Positions 45,234 through 55,700 of a stretch of DNA of 64,000 nucleotides are shown in pieces (positions within the stretch are counted from its first letter, which is position 1; each line of letters opens with the position of its first letter). Under the pieces are notes generated by a model. It did not search any database and was not told where the DNA came from. It saw only the letters and a program-made list of their open reading frames with translations. The position numbers were made by a program, and so were the translations under genes. Source of the stretch: Nocardia altamirensis NBRC 108246 (lineage in GTDB: Bacteria > Actinomycetota > Actinomycetes > Mycobacteriales > Mycobacteriaceae); NCBI RefSeq assembly GCF_001612685.1, contig NZ_BDAY01000035.1:58682-122681 (forward strand), in the 5' to 3' direction.

Positions 45234-46757
45234 TTGAGTCAACGTGAACGGCTACGGCCGAGCTGGGACCCGCAGGTCGCCCTCCTCTTTTCCTGTATGA
45301 CGCTGGCCATGTTCGTCGCGGCGATGGACCAGACCGTCGTCGAAACGGCCTTGCCGTCGATCGTGGTCGAACTGGGTGGACTCACCGAATTATCTTGGGT
45401 GACAACGGCATACATGTTCGGGATCTGCGTTTCGGTGCCGCTGCACGGAAAGCTCGGTGATCTCTATGGACGCAAGCGCCTGTTCCTGATCGCGCTGGGA
45501 GTTTTCCTGGTGGGTTCGATGTTGTGCGGGCTGGCCCAGTCCATGCCGCAGCTCGTGGTCTTCCGTCTGCTCCAGGGGATCGGCGCGGGCGGGATCATCG
45601 TGAATTCGTGGGCGGTCATCGGCACGGTCGTACCGCCGGCGATCCAAGGCAGATATCAGGGAATCGTGCAGTCGGCGTACGCGCTGGCCTCGGTGTCGGG
45701 CCCGGTGGTCGGTGGTGTGCTGTCGGAGACGCTGAACTGGCGATGGGTCTTCTATGTCAACATCCCGATCGGCGCATTCGCTTTGGTGGTGGTCGCGGCG
45801 AAGCTGCGGGTCCCCGATCAGGACCAGCGGCCGCCGGTCATCGACTGGTGGGGTGCGGTGCTGGTGTCGGGAGCGGTCAGCTCGCTGATCCTCCTCGTCA
45901 CCGTGGGCGGGACGAGGTACCCGTGGACGTCCGTCCCGGTCCTGAGTTCGATTGCCGCCACGGTGATTTTGGCGATCGCGGCGGTGTACGTCGAACGGCG
46001 GGTCGACGAGCCGCTGGTGCCGCCGCACTTGTTCGGCGACCCCGTGATCCGGGTCTCGATCCTCTTGGCGTTCGTCCTCGGCTTCTCGACGCAGGGCATC
46101 GCCACGTTCATGCCGCTGTTCCAGCAGACCGTGGACGGTGTCTCGCCCGCCACCTCGGGATGGCACATGACACCGTTCTTGATCGCCTGGGCGGTGACAT
46201 CGGCGCTGTGCGGGCGGGCGATCAGTCGCACCGGGCGCTACCGGCGGTTCCCGGTGCTCGGGACGGTCCTGCTCGCCGTCGCCACCTTCAGTCTGTCCGT
46301 GCTGGATGCCGACCTGCCCTATGTGGTGCAGGGCGCCGCATTGGCAGTCGCCGGAACAGGACTCGCGATGCTGAGCTCGGTGGTGCAGCTCGCGGCGCTG
46401 AACGCCGCGAAACCGGCCGACACCGGGGTTGCCGTGTCGACCGGGGCGTTCAGCCGGACCGTCGGGCAGGCGCTGGGGGTGGCGGTGTTCGGGGCGGTGT
46501 TCAGCACGGTGCTGACGCGGACACTGCTGCGCACCCCGGTCACGGATCCGTTGTCCGTGCTGGCCCACAGCGGGACCGGCATCAGCCGAGACCAGATCGA
46601 CGCGCTGCCCCCGGGCTCGCGTGACACCTTGCTCGACGGGATAGGGACGGCGCTGCACGGTGTGTTCCTCGCCGCGGCGATGGTTGCGGTCATCGGCGTG
46701 GTGATCGCGCTGCGGTTGCGGGAGATACCGCTGCGGCGGGACAACGGGAGTGCGTGA
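45234..46757 (+). CDS. MFS drug exporter, DHA2 (14-TM, EmrB/QacA) family
   Basis: A 507-residue membrane protein with about 14 hydrophobic segments. Family marks: FVAAMDQTVVETALPSI (motif D1), GKLGDLYGRKRLF (motif A), and RLLQGIGAGGI (motif B). Probably exports the peptide and gives self-resistance. The start is a TTG with GGAG 8 bases upstream. The stop overlaps the start of the following LuxR-type gene. Confidence 0.92.
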   Translation: MSQRERLRPSWDPQVALLFSCMTLAMFVAAMDQTVVETALPSIVVELGGLTELSWVTTAYMFGICVSVPLHGKLGDLYGRKRLFLIALGVFLVGSMLCGLAQSMPQLVVFRLLQGIGAGGIIVNSWAVIGTVVPPAIQGRYQGIVQSAYALASVSGPVVGGVLSETLNWRWVFYVNIPIGAFALVVVAAKLRVPDQDQRPPVIDWWGAVLVSGAVSSLILLVTVGGTRYPWTSVPVLSSIAATVILAIAAVYVERRVDEPLVPPHLFGDPVIRVSILLAFVLGFSTQGIATFMPLFQQTVDGVSPATSGWHMTPFLIAWAVTSALCGRAISRTGRYRRFPVLGTVLLAVATFSLSVLDADLPYVVQGAALAVAGTGLAMLSSVVQLAALNAAKPADTGVAVSTGAFSRTVGQALGVAVFGAVFSTVLTRTLLRTPVTDPLSVLAHSGTGISRDQIDALPPGSRDTLLDGIGTALHGVFLAAAMVAVIGVVIALRLREIPLRRDNGSA

Positions 46758-46993
46758 TGAGAGTGGAGGGTCTTTTCGTGTCTGTCGACAGCATCAGTTT
46801 GGATCGCGTCGACTCGCAGGTGTTGGCGCAATTGTGCAGCGGGGTCAAGGACGAGACCGCTGCGCGGGAGATGGATGTCTCCGTCCGCACCTATCGGCGC
46901 TATGTTGCCCGGATATTGCGAACCCTGAACGCCAAATCGCGTTTCCAAGCCGGGATCAAGGCGGCGGAGCTGGGGTTGGTGGACATCGGTTAG
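46757..46993 (+). CDS. Minimal LuxR-type HTH regulator
   Basis: A 78-residue protein that is almost only a GerE/LuxR DNA-binding domain: KDETAAREMDVSVRTYRRYV is the HTH and ILRTLNAKSRFQAGIKAAEL the closing helix. No sensor domain is attached, so it may be a dedicated cluster activator controlled by expression level. It shares bases with the MFS stop codon (TGATG). It is the best candidate in the window to bind the paired promoter elements. Confidence 0.82.
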   Translation: MRVEGLFVSVDSISLDRVDSQVLAQLCSGVKDETAAREMDVSVRTYRRYVARILRTLNAKSRFQAGIKAAELGLVDIG

Positions 46994-47036
46994 TCCGGCG
47001 ACACCGTTGACCGTCATCGATCGGATCCGGGGCGTG

Positions 47037-47840
47037 TCATCGTCCTGACCAGACAGGTCGGCGTTTCTCGGTGAACGCGCGGGGGCCTTCGCCGGCGTCG
47101 AGGCTTCGCGTGCGTCGCTCTTCCCAGTGGTACTGGACGCCGAACGCTTGCTCGAGCGGAACATCGGCCGATCGCATGACGGCCTCTTTGATCGCTCGGA
47201 CCGACAGCGGGGCACAGCGCAGGATGTCGTCCACCCAGCCCCGCACGCAGTCGTCCAATTCGCGGTCCGGTACGACCTCGTTGACCAGGCCCAATTCCAG
47301 TGCTCGGGTGGCGGACAGCTCGCGGCCGGTCAGGAGATGTCCCAGCGCCGTCTTCAGCGGTAACTGCCGGGCCAACCGGAACGCGCCGCCCGCACCGGGG
47401 ATCAAGCCGAACCTGGCCTCGGGCAGCGCGAAGATCGCACGCTCGGCGGCGACGATGATGTCGCAGGCGAGAGCCAACTCGAAGCCGCCGCCGATGGCGT
47501 AGCCGTTGACGCGGGCGATCAGAGGTTTGGTCAGGTCGAATCGTTCGGTGAGCCGGGGCCAGCCGGGCAGGCCGCGGCTGCCGAAGCTCGTCGGCGGGGC
47601 CCCGGCTCGGTCGAGCGCTGCCCGTTCCTTCAGGTCCTGCCCGGCGGAAAAGGCGCGGTCGCCGGCACCGGTCAGGACGCCGACCCAGATGTCGTCGTCG
47701 CGCTCGAAATCGTCCCAGATGGTGGCGAGTTCGTCGTGCATCCGCAAGTCCATCGCGTTCAGCACGGCAGGGCGGTCGAGCGTGATGTAGGCGACGCGAT
47801 CCTTCTTCTCGTAGCGGACACTGGGCGTACCGTCCGTCAT
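47037..47840 (-). CDS. dpgD: DpgD, enoyl-CoA hydratase of 3,5-dihydroxyphenylglycine synthesis
   Basis: A 267-residue crotonase: GAGDRAFSAGQDLKERAA and ARVNGYAIGGGFELALACD form the two oxyanion segments, and LPEARFGLIPGAGGAFRLAR follows. Length and place behind dpgA-dpgB-dpgC match DpgD, which helps DpgA and DpgB form 3,5-dihydroxyphenylacetyl-CoA. AGGAGG lies 10 bases before the ATG. Last gene of the five-gene minus-strand operon. Confidence 0.92.
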   Translation of the reverse strand: MTDGTPSVRYEKKDRVAYITLDRPAVLNAMDLRMHDELATIWDDFERDDDIWVGVLTGAGDRAFSAGQDLKERAALDRAGAPPTSFGSRGLPGWPRLTERFDLTKPLIARVNGYAIGGGFELALACDIIVAAERAIFALPEARFGLIPGAGGAFRLARQLPLKTALGHLLTGRELSATRALELGLVNEVVPDRELDDCVRGWVDDILRCAPLSVRAIKEAVMRSADVPLEQAFGVQYHWEERRTRSLDAGEGPRAFTEKRRPVWSGR

Positions 47841-47869
47841 GATCGGAGCACCTCCTTCGGGAACGTGGG

Positions 47870-49186
47870 TCACCCTGCGGCCAGCGAGCGTGCGCGGAAG
47901 CGGTCGGCTTTGCTGATGACGTCCTCGCTGTAGAGCCGAATGGCCTGCTGCACAGCGAATTCCGCCACATAGCGGCGAAACGCGTCCGGCGGCTCCTCGG
48001 CGAAGTTCAGCATTCGCCGGTTGGCGACGACGGCCGGGCCGTCGAGACGTTCGATGCTGCGGTCGACGGCTGCCGCCATGTCCCGCTCGTCGACGACCTC
48101 GTCGATGAACACCCGCGCGTCCGGTTCCTGTGCCCACATGCGGCGGCCGCTGAGAATGACCTGGCGGGCAATTCGGGGTCCGGCCGCCCGGGTGAGCCGA
48201 AAACCGCTGACACCGGGGATGATTCCCTCCTGCGCGGCAGGCAGGCTGACATAGCTCCCTGCGCCCGCGACGACGTGGTCGAACACGAGCAGCAGTTGGG
48301 CGCCGCCGCCGATGGCGAAGGTGTCCACTGCGGCCACCCAGGGTTTCTCGATCATCGGCGCGTGCCACGGCGCCTCGTCGGCCAGGACACCGCGCAACAG
48401 CTTGCTGAGGTAGCCCAGCTCGCGGCGCAGCAGGAAGTCGACGAACGAAATGCGCCCGGCGTGCAGGCTTTTCAGGTTGATTCCGGAACTGAACACCCGC
48501 CTGCCCCGGTAGCGGGGATGACTCATCTCGCCGCCCCGGAGCACCCCTACGCGCACCGCTGGATCGAGCAAGGCGAGATCGACCGCGGTTTCCATGTCCT
48601 CGACCTGACTGTTGTCCTCGGCGTTGAGGCAGTCGTTGCGGCACATCGTCACATAGGCCGCGCCGCAACGACGTTCGAGCCGCACCGATCCGAGCTCGGC
48701 GACCCCCGTCTGCCGGAACCGGTCGAGCAAGAGCCGGGCGCGGGGAGTGGGCCGAAGCATGGCGTCGATGAGATGCGCACCGGCGGTCGGGCTCCGCAGC
48801 AGCTGGCCGAAGAAGATCCCTTGGTCGATCTCCCGGCCTTCCTTGCCGGCCTGTGTCCGGGTTTGCTCTTCGGCCAGCTGCGCCTCGGTGGGAACCAGAC
48901 CGGGAAACGCCACCGCGGTCGCGCCGGACAACTCCGCCAGTCGCAGCGAGGTCGTCCGCCCGTCGGTGAGCTGGTCGTACACGGCGTCCGCGTGCGCCTG
49001 CAGGAACTGCCTGCGCACCAGCGCCGCAGCGCGTTTGGCGTCGTCGGCCTGCCTGCGCTGTTCGTTCGAACGGTCCGCGGGCTCGGGCAGGACTGCCAAG
49101 GCTTCGTCGACCTCGCCGGTGAACTCTGTCAACATCCGGCGTGCCGAATTCAGGCCCGCGCCGGCGTTCACGTCGGGTGCCCTCAT
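47870..49186 (-). CDS. dpgC: DpgC, cofactor-free 3,5-dihydroxyphenylacetyl-CoA dioxygenase
   Basis: A 438-residue protein with a helical N-terminal domain (about 1-190) before a crotonase domain, the build special to DpgC. The crotonase half contains RRVFSSGINLKSLHAGRIS and KPWVAAVDTFAIGGGAQLLLVFDHV, then QEGIIPGVSGFRLTR. DpgC oxidises the CoA ester to 3,5-dihydroxyphenylglyoxylate using O2 without metal or cofactor. Its ATG overlaps the dpgB stop (ATGA), and 29 bases separate it from dpgD. Confidence 0.93.
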   Translation of the reverse strand: MRAPDVNAGAGLNSARRMLTEFTGEVDEALAVLPEPADRSNEQRRQADDAKRAAALVRRQFLQAHADAVYDQLTDGRTTSLRLAELSGATAVAFPGLVPTEAQLAEEQTRTQAGKEGREIDQGIFFGQLLRSPTAGAHLIDAMLRPTPRARLLLDRFRQTGVAELGSVRLERRCGAAYVTMCRNDCLNAEDNSQVEDMETAVDLALLDPAVRVGVLRGGEMSHPRYRGRRVFSSGINLKSLHAGRISFVDFLLRRELGYLSKLLRGVLADEAPWHAPMIEKPWVAAVDTFAIGGGAQLLLVFDHVVAGAGSYVSLPAAQEGIIPGVSGFRLTRAAGPRIARQVILSGRRMWAQEPDARVFIDEVVDERDMAAAVDRSIERLDGPAVVANRRMLNFAEEPPDAFRRYVAEFAVQQAIRLYSEDVISKADRFRARSLAAG

Positions 49187-49878
49187 CGTCGATCGATTCC
49201 GTCGCCGTTGCGCGCCCGACGCAATCGGCGATCGCAGGCCGCGAGATGCCTGCCGAGGGCCTCCTCGAAACTCGTCGTCGTCGCGTCGAACAACAACTGG
49301 CGTGCGATGGCGAGTTCGGCTCCGGAGCGCGAGGCGACCAGGGTGTCCGCTGCCGCGATCGCGTCGGCGGGGTCCTCGACGATCTCGTCGATCAGGTTCA
49401 GCGCCTTGGCTTCGGCGACCGAGATGGGGGTGCCGAACAAGACCGCGCGACGTATTCGTCCCACGCCCACCTGGTTGGCCAGCCGATACAGGCCCATTCC
49501 CGGCCAGGTCGCGCCGTCATCGGTTCTGGTCGTGACAAGCAGCCGCAGGTCGCCGGTCGCGAGCCGATAGTCGGTGCACAGCAGTGTTTCCAGCGCCACG
49601 CCGCCGCAATCGCCCTGTGCGACAGCGATGGTGGGCGTGTCGAGCCGTTCGAGGCGGCGCAGAACGCGCTCCCACTTGCTGACCAGCTGGATTCCGATCT
49701 TGCCCGGGCCGGCACTTGGCGCACCGGAGAGATGAATGACCGGGACGCCGGTCCAGCTCTCGGCTTGGTCGGTGAACATCTGCACCTCCGCCACCAGCTC
49801 AGGGGAGAGGGGGCGAGTGCCGTCGATGCGCAGACGCGGTCCCGCGTCGATCTCGGGAACTGTGTCCGTGCTGGTCAC
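49183..49878 (-). CDS. dpgB: DpgB, enoyl-CoA hydratase-like auxiliary protein
   Basis: A 231-residue crotonase-fold protein: VPVIHLSGAPSAGPGK, TPTIAVAQGDCGGVALETLLCTDYRLA and GMGLYRLANQVGVGRIRRA. In glycopeptide pathways DpgB raises the activity of DpgA. I chose the GTG at 49878 because GGAG is 5 bases upstream; a longer frame begins at 49923 but would overlap dpgA. Coupled by ATGA overlap to dpgC. Confidence 0.9.
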   Translation of the reverse strand: MTSTDTVPEIDAGPRLRIDGTRPLSPELVAEVQMFTDQAESWTGVPVIHLSGAPSAGPGKIGIQLVSKWERVLRRLERLDTPTIAVAQGDCGGVALETLLCTDYRLATGDLRLLVTTRTDDGATWPGMGLYRLANQVGVGRIRRAVLFGTPISVAEAKALNLIDEIVEDPADAIAAADTLVASRSGAELAIARQLLFDATTTSFEEALGRHLAACDRRLRRARNGDGIDRR

Positions 49879-49909
49879 CTTGTCTCCATTCTTCTGCTCG
49901 GCCTGGCCG

Positions 49910-51049
49910 TTACCAGCGAACAAGGGCTGTCTCGATCGTCGAACCCGGGCCCATGGTCATCAGCACCCCGTAGTCGCCGCGGCACACCACCGTCTCGTCG
50001 AGCAACCGTTCATAGGAGAACAGGAACGAGCCGCTGGACAGGTTGCCGAAGTCGCGCAGCACACCGGTGGTGTGGCGCAGGTCGTGGCGAGTCAGGCCCA
50101 GGTTGACCAGGACCGAATCGATGACCTTCTTGCCGCCCGAATGCACCAGCCAGTGGGCGATGTCGCTGCGGCGCAAGCCGGTTCCCGCCAGCAGCCGGTC
50201 GACGACGTCTTCGGAGTGCGCGCCCACCACGTAGGGCACGTCCGGGTCGAGGAAGAAGCTGAACTTGTGCGCTGCGGGATCCCAGTCGTAGCGCATGGCG
50301 TCGATCGAGTCCGGGATGATGACGCTGGCGAACCCGAGGACCTTGGGCACGTCGTGTGCGGGAACCGGGCCGGTGTCGTCGTCCGTCACCAGGGCCGCGG
50401 CCGCCGCGCCGTCCCCGAACAGACTGTTGACCACCGAGGTTCGCAGGGTTCCGTCGAAAACATAGGCCGCCGAACATGTTTCGATGCACACCATGACCGC
50501 GAGTTGTCCGGGACGGGCCCGTGCCCAGCCTGCGACGGCGTTGAGGCCGTTGAGTCCCGCGTTGCAGCCCATGCCGACGATGTCGAGCCTGGCGCAGTAG
50601 GGGTCGAGCCCGAGTTCGCGGATGAGCAGTGCGCTGAACCCCGGGGTGAGGAAGCCCGTGGAGGTTACGCAGCACAGGTATCCGATATCGGATACCGCCG
50701 CATTGGCCCTTTTCAAGCAGGCGCGTATGGCGCGTGCGCCCATGTCGATGCCATGGGCCTTGTGCTTGTTCAGCAGATCGCCTTGGGCCTCTGCTGCGCG
50801 TGCGCCGTCTTCGAGCTGCGGCGGCAGGGTCAGAAACCGCCGATCGATCGCGCTGTTGAGGAATATCGAACGGATCTTGGGGTCCGATATCCGGAAAATA
50901 TCGAGGATATTCTGTTGCGAATACGAGGTGTCGGGGACCGCCGTCCCGACTCCGACGATTCGCGCGAATGCGCTGTCGTCCACTGGTTCCGGCGACCGTG
51001 TGTGCAGCCCTCGATATGCCAGTCGGCCCGTCGTCATCGGTAGGTCCAT
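49910..51049 (-). CDS. dpgA: DpgA, type III polyketide synthase (3,5-dihydroxyphenylacetyl-CoA synthase)
   Basis: A 379-residue chalcone-synthase-fold enzyme. Catalytic Cys162 is in VGMGCNAGLNGLN, His303 in HWLVHSGGKKVID and Asn336 in VLRDFGNLSSGSFLFS. TSYSQQNILDIF, SIFLNSAIDRRFLTLPPQ and the end LMTMGPGSTIETALVRW match DpgA of glycopeptide clusters closely. It condenses four malonyl-CoA. I chose the ATG at 51049 because MDLPMTTG aligns with the family start; an in-frame ATG at 51037 is possible. Confidence 0.95.
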   Translation of the reverse strand: MDLPMTTGRLAYRGLHTRSPEPVDDSAFARIVGVGTAVPDTSYSQQNILDIFRISDPKIRSIFLNSAIDRRFLTLPPQLEDGARAAEAQGDLLNKHKAHGIDMGARAIRACLKRANAAVSDIGYLCCVTSTGFLTPGFSALLIRELGLDPYCARLDIVGMGCNAGLNGLNAVAGWARARPGQLAVMVCIETCSAAYVFDGTLRTSVVNSLFGDGAAAAALVTDDDTGPVPAHDVPKVLGFASVIIPDSIDAMRYDWDPAAHKFSFFLDPDVPYVVGAHSEDVVDRLLAGTGLRRSDIAHWLVHSGGKKVIDSVLVNLGLTRHDLRHTTGVLRDFGNLSSGSFLFSYERLLDETVVCRGDYGVLMTMGPGSTIETALVRW

Positions 51050-51123
51050 CCCCAAGACCGGCGGGCGCTGCGGGTTCGTCGAGGCAGCTTTTCTCGAATT
51101 ACCGGGAACATGGGCTTCCTTTC

Positions 51124-52434
51124 TCAGACGCTGTACTTGCGGACGAAGGCTGCGAGCCTGTCCAATCCCGTCTCGATCTCGTCCGGGGTGAGATGGCTGA
51201 ACGAAAGCCGGAGGTGATTCCTGGCCTGGCCGTCGCCGTAGAAGTAGTGCAGGGGCGTCCACAACACGCCGTGCTCGAGCGCGGAAATGGTCAGCAGATC
51301 GTCGTCGACTACGAACGGAACCGTCAGAACCAAGAAGAAGCCGCCGGTCGGTGTGTTCCACGACACCGAGGGGACTGTTCCTGGCGGAAACCTGGTCGCC
51401 AGACCGGCGAGAATCTGGTGGAGATTGTTCTGATAGATCTGCCTTTCCCGGATGCTCGCCAGCCGCAGGCTGCCGCCGTTCTGCAACAGCTTTCCGCCGA
51501 TAATGGCCTGTGCGATCGGGGAGGTGTTCACGGTGAGCATGCTCTTGATTTTGGCGAGTTGATCGGCGAGCAGCTCGGTGGCCTCGCCGACGGTGTGCAC
51601 CCGCTGGTCGGCGACGACGTAGCCGACCCGGGCGCCGGGAAATCCCGTCTTGGCGAAGGAGCCGAGATACACCACTCGCTGGGTGCGGTCGAGTGCCTTC
51701 AAGGTGGGCAGATAGCCGTTGTCGCCATAGAACATCCCGTACGGGTTGTCCTCCAGGATGAGAAAATCGTGTTCGTCGGCAATGCGTAAGAGTTGGTTGC
51801 GCGTCTCCAGGGAGAAGCTGATTCCGGACGGGTTGGCGAAGTCCGGCGTCACGTAACAGGCGCGGGGTTTCTGCCCGGCGGCTTCGGCACGATCGAGCAC
51901 GAGTAGCAGGTCGTCGAGGTCGATTCCGGCGGTGGAGTCCTTGACCCCGAGGACCGTCATGTCCGCGAGTTGCGCGGCACCGGCGAGCCCGACGTAACCG
52001 GGCAGCACGGCGAGTACGACATCATCGGCAGTTCTGCGGAGGGCGCGCAAGGTGAGGAACATGGCCTCCTGGCAGCCGACCGTGACCACGATCGACTCCG
52101 GGTCCACCGTGATGTTCTCGTCGATGTCGAGATGCGCGGCGATGAGGTCGTGAATGATTCCCTTGGTTCGCCCGTACTGCATCAAGGTGCGAAGTACCGT
52201 GGCCTCGTCATAGTCAGGATTTGTCAGCAAGTGCTCGCGATAGGTCGCTAAATATCCGTGCACCGACTGAATATCGAAGAAACCCTCGAAGGGTCGTCCG
52301 GCGGCGAACGAGATGGCGTCCGGAAAATGATTCGCGACCTCATTGAGGAAATTCATCGAATTCGCGCCTGGAAAACTCGCGGAATCGTGAAGTGCGAGAA
52401 GTTCCAACGACGTCTTCGACCGAATAGCTGCCAT
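51124..52434 (-). CDS. hpgT: HpgT/DpgE-type phenylglycine aminotransferase
   Basis: A 436-residue fold-type I PLP enzyme. The PLP lysine is Lys262 in LGSFAKTGFPGARVGY. Other marks are YVTPDFANPSGISFS and FLILEDNPYGMFYG. Closely like the aminotransferase that converts 3,5-dihydroxyphenylglyoxylate (and 4-hydroxyphenylglyoxylate) to the L-arylglycine in glycopeptide pathways. First gene of the dpg operon; divergent from the large NRPS gene with 278 bases between, which must hold both promoters. Confidence 0.9.
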   Translation of the reverse strand: MAAIRSKTSLELLALHDSASFPGANSMNFLNEVANHFPDAISFAAGRPFEGFFDIQSVHGYLATYREHLLTNPDYDEATVLRTLMQYGRTKGIIHDLIAAHLDIDENITVDPESIVVTVGCQEAMFLTLRALRRTADDVVLAVLPGYVGLAGAAQLADMTVLGVKDSTAGIDLDDLLLVLDRAEAAGQKPRACYVTPDFANPSGISFSLETRNQLLRIADEHDFLILEDNPYGMFYGDNGYLPTLKALDRTQRVVYLGSFAKTGFPGARVGYVVADQRVHTVGEATELLADQLAKIKSMLTVNTSPIAQAIIGGKLLQNGGSLRLASIRERQIYQNNLHQILAGLATRFPPGTVPSVSWNTPTGGFFLVLTVPFVVDDDLLTISALEHGVLWTPLHYFYGDGQARNHLRLSFSHLTPDEIETGLDRLAAFVRKYSV

Positions 52435-52712
52435 CGCGGTCCTTCCCCCGGCCAGTCTTGTGCACTGATGTACCGATCCAGGCTATGGCCGGGCGGGGGC
52501 GGTCGCAAGAACCACGAGGGTGTCCGGATGGCAGGAACATGTCATTCGTTGGGTCGTGTCCCCTGGGGCGCGCCACCGAATTTGTCATCTTGTGGACACG
52601 GCAATGCACTGGGTGGGACCGCTGACCTAAGGTCGAATCCATCTCTCCTTACCTGCGCGCTATTTTGGCGGGTCCCTGGTCGTCATTGCCGGAAGAACAG
52701 ACGGGTTGACAT
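52435..52712. promoter_or_regulatory. Divergent promoter region between hpgT and the NRPS gene
   Basis: This 278-base gap separates the dpg operon from the NRPS. It does not contain a copy of the paired CCGGGAA/TTCCCGG element, so these two units may be controlled differently. No small gene is evident. Confidence 0.5.
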
Positions 52713-55700
52713 ATGTTCCATTCCCAAGTCGAACGACTGCTTCCGCTGCTGCTGCTTTCCACGGACGAGATCGAGTGCGCCGATCTGGAAAAGGTTGCGA
52801 TTCGCCGTGCCCAAGATTTGACGATCGAGCAGCCAGGCACCTCGGTGGATCTCGTCATCCGAGCAGCCGTGGGAATGCTGCTCGGCAAGGTCACGGGACG
52901 GGGTCGGATCGCCTACGACGCGGTGGAACCCGGTTCGAGCCACGGCGGGAACACGGTCCAAGTCACGCCGGTGGAGGTGGACCTGTCGGCCTGGTCGTCC
53001 TTCGACAAGGTCGTTGACGCGTTGCGCGGGCATCGAGCTGGATCGTCGGTGGACCCGTCGCGATACCCGCTGATCGTGGTCGTACAGCCAGGCGCCCCCA
53101 CCGAGATCACTCTGCACTACCGCCCGGAGGAGTTCGCCGCCACCGATGTGCGCGCGCTCGGCGAACGGCTGGAGCGGGTGCTGGCACAGGTGGTGATCGA
53201 TCCTGGCATCGGCTTGGGCAGCGTCGACGTGCTCTCCGCGCGAGAGCGGCAGCAACTGGAGGAGTGGAACGACTCCGCGACGCCCGCGGTGGCCGCCGAT
53301 CTGATGACTGCCTTCGGCGAGCGGGTCGCGTGCGCACCGGACGCGATCGCGGTGGAGTACGGCACGGTCTGTCTGACCTATGCCGAGTTGGACGCCCGTG
53401 CGCACCGGCTCGCCTGCGTCCTGACTGCGGCGGGCGTGCGACCGGAAATGGCTGTGCCGCTGTTGATGCCGCGGTCGGTCGAACTGCTCGTTGCCATTGT
53501 CGCGGTGCTCAAGGCCGGCGGTGCCTATCTGCCGTTGCCGACGGCCTATCCGGTGGCGCGGATGCGTGCCGTGCTCGCCGACAGCACGTGTCCGGTGTTG
53601 CTGGTGGACCGGACGCTGCGAAGCCATGAGCTGGCGGTCGGTCGACGAGTGATCGTCGTCGAACCCGGCCCGCCGTCGGCCGCGGCCGAGCAGACCGGCA
53701 CGGACCTGCCGGTGTTGCGTCCCGGTCAGCTCGCCTACGTCATGTACACGTCCGGATCGACAGGTGAGCCCAAAGGCATTGCCGTGACTCATCAAGACGT
53801 GGTGGACCTCGCGCGGGATCGGTGCTGGGAGGTGCATGCCGACGACCGGGTGTTGCTGCATTCACCACACGCGTTCGACGCGTCCACCTACGAGATCTGG
53901 GCACCGCTGCTCGCCGGTGGACGGGTCGTGCTGGCGCCGCCCGCCGATATGGATGCGGGCGCATTGGCGAGAGTCATCGAGAACCACGGGATCACCCGAA
54001 TCAGCTTGACCGCGGGGCTGTTCCGGGTGGTGGCCGAGGACTTGGTCACCTGCTTGCGCGGGGTCACCGAGGTGACCACCGGCGGTGACATCATCTCGCC
54101 GCATGCCGTGGTCGAAGTCCTGCGGGAGTGCCCGCAGATCACGGTGCGCACCACCTACGGTCCGACCGAGATGACGTTGTGCGTCACCCAAACCCCTTGG
54201 CGGCACGGCGATCAGATCGGTACCAGTGTGCCGCTGGGCAGGCCGTTGGACAACACGCGGCTATACGTGCTCGACGATGGGTTGCGACCGGTACCGATCG
54301 GGACGGTGGGGGACTTGTACCTCGCCGGAGCCGGTCTGGCCCGGGGTTACGTCAACCGGCCTGAGCTCACCGCCACCCGGTTCGTCGTGAATCCGTTCGG
54401 CGGCCCTGGTGCGCGGATGTATCGCACCGGCGATCTCGTCCGACGCGAGTCCGACGGCACACTGACTTTCCTTGGGCGCGTGGATGATCAGGTCAAGATC
54501 CGCGGGTTCCGCATCGAGCTCGCCGAGATCGAAGCGGCGTTGGCGGCGGTCGACACGGTGCGCGAGGCCGCGGTGATCGTCCGTGAGGCTCGGCCTGGCG
54601 ACAAGCGGTTGGTCGGCTACCTGGTGCCCGCCGTCGACAAGGCGAGCATCGACATCGCGGAAGTCCGTGAGCGGCTGGTGAAGACGCTGCCGGATTACTC
54701 GGTGCCCTCCGCATTCGTTGTGCTGGAACGTTTTCCGTTGACCCCCAACGGAAAACTGGACCGCGCGGCCCTGCCCGCGCCGGAGTACGCCGCAGGGGCG
54801 GACCGCCGGGATCCCGGCAATGCCCGCGAACACACCTTGTGCGACCTGTTCGCCGAGGTTCTCGGCGAGCCCGAAATCGGTGTCGACGACAGCTTTTTCG
54901 AGCTCGGCGGAGATTCCTTGCTCGCCATCCGGTTGCTCAACCGCGTCCGCACCTCGCTCGGCATCGAGGCCGGTATCAGCGCGCTGTTCGACAACCCCAC
55001 GGTCGCCGGTTTCAGCAGGCACCTCAGCGGCGATACCGGTCTGGCACGTCCAGCGGTGGTCCCGGTTTCGCCCCGCCCGGATCTGGTCCCGGTGTCCTTT
55101 GCGCAGCGGCGGTTGTGGTTCCTCGATCGGCTGGAGGGCCCCAGTGCGACGTACAACATCCCAGTGGTCACCCGGATTACGGGCGAACTGGACGAAGACG
55201 CCCTGACAGCCGCGGTCGCCGATGTGATGGCGCGGCACGAAGCACTGCGGACGGTGTACGTCGAGCTGGACGGCGAACCGTTCCAACGGATCATCCCCGC
55301 TGCGGAGACACCGGCAACGGTTTCGTTCACCCGGTGCGCCCCCGAAGAGACCGACGCAGTGGTGGTTCGCGCCTGCGCGCACCTGTTCGACCTTGCCATC
55401 GATCCGCCGTTGTACGTGCACGTGATCCAGAGCTTTGCGGGCGAGAGTCTGGTCGTGCTCGTCGTCCACCACAGCGCCGGTGACGGCTGGTCGATGGATC
55501 CGCTGAGCGCGGACCTGTCGTCGGCGTACGCGGCAAGGCTCGACGGCGCCGCTCCGGACTGGGCGCCGCTGCCCGTGCAGTACGTGGACTACACCTTCTG
55601 GCAGCGAGACCTGCTCGGTGACGAACACGACCCGGACAGTGTGTTGTCCCGTCAGCTCGGTTACTGGCGAGAACACCTGCGCGGCTTGCCCGACGAACTG

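Noticed and set aside
45390..46658. A 422-codon minus-strand frame opposite the MFS gene
   Set aside because: Arg/His/Asp-rich shadow of a membrane protein; no family likeness.
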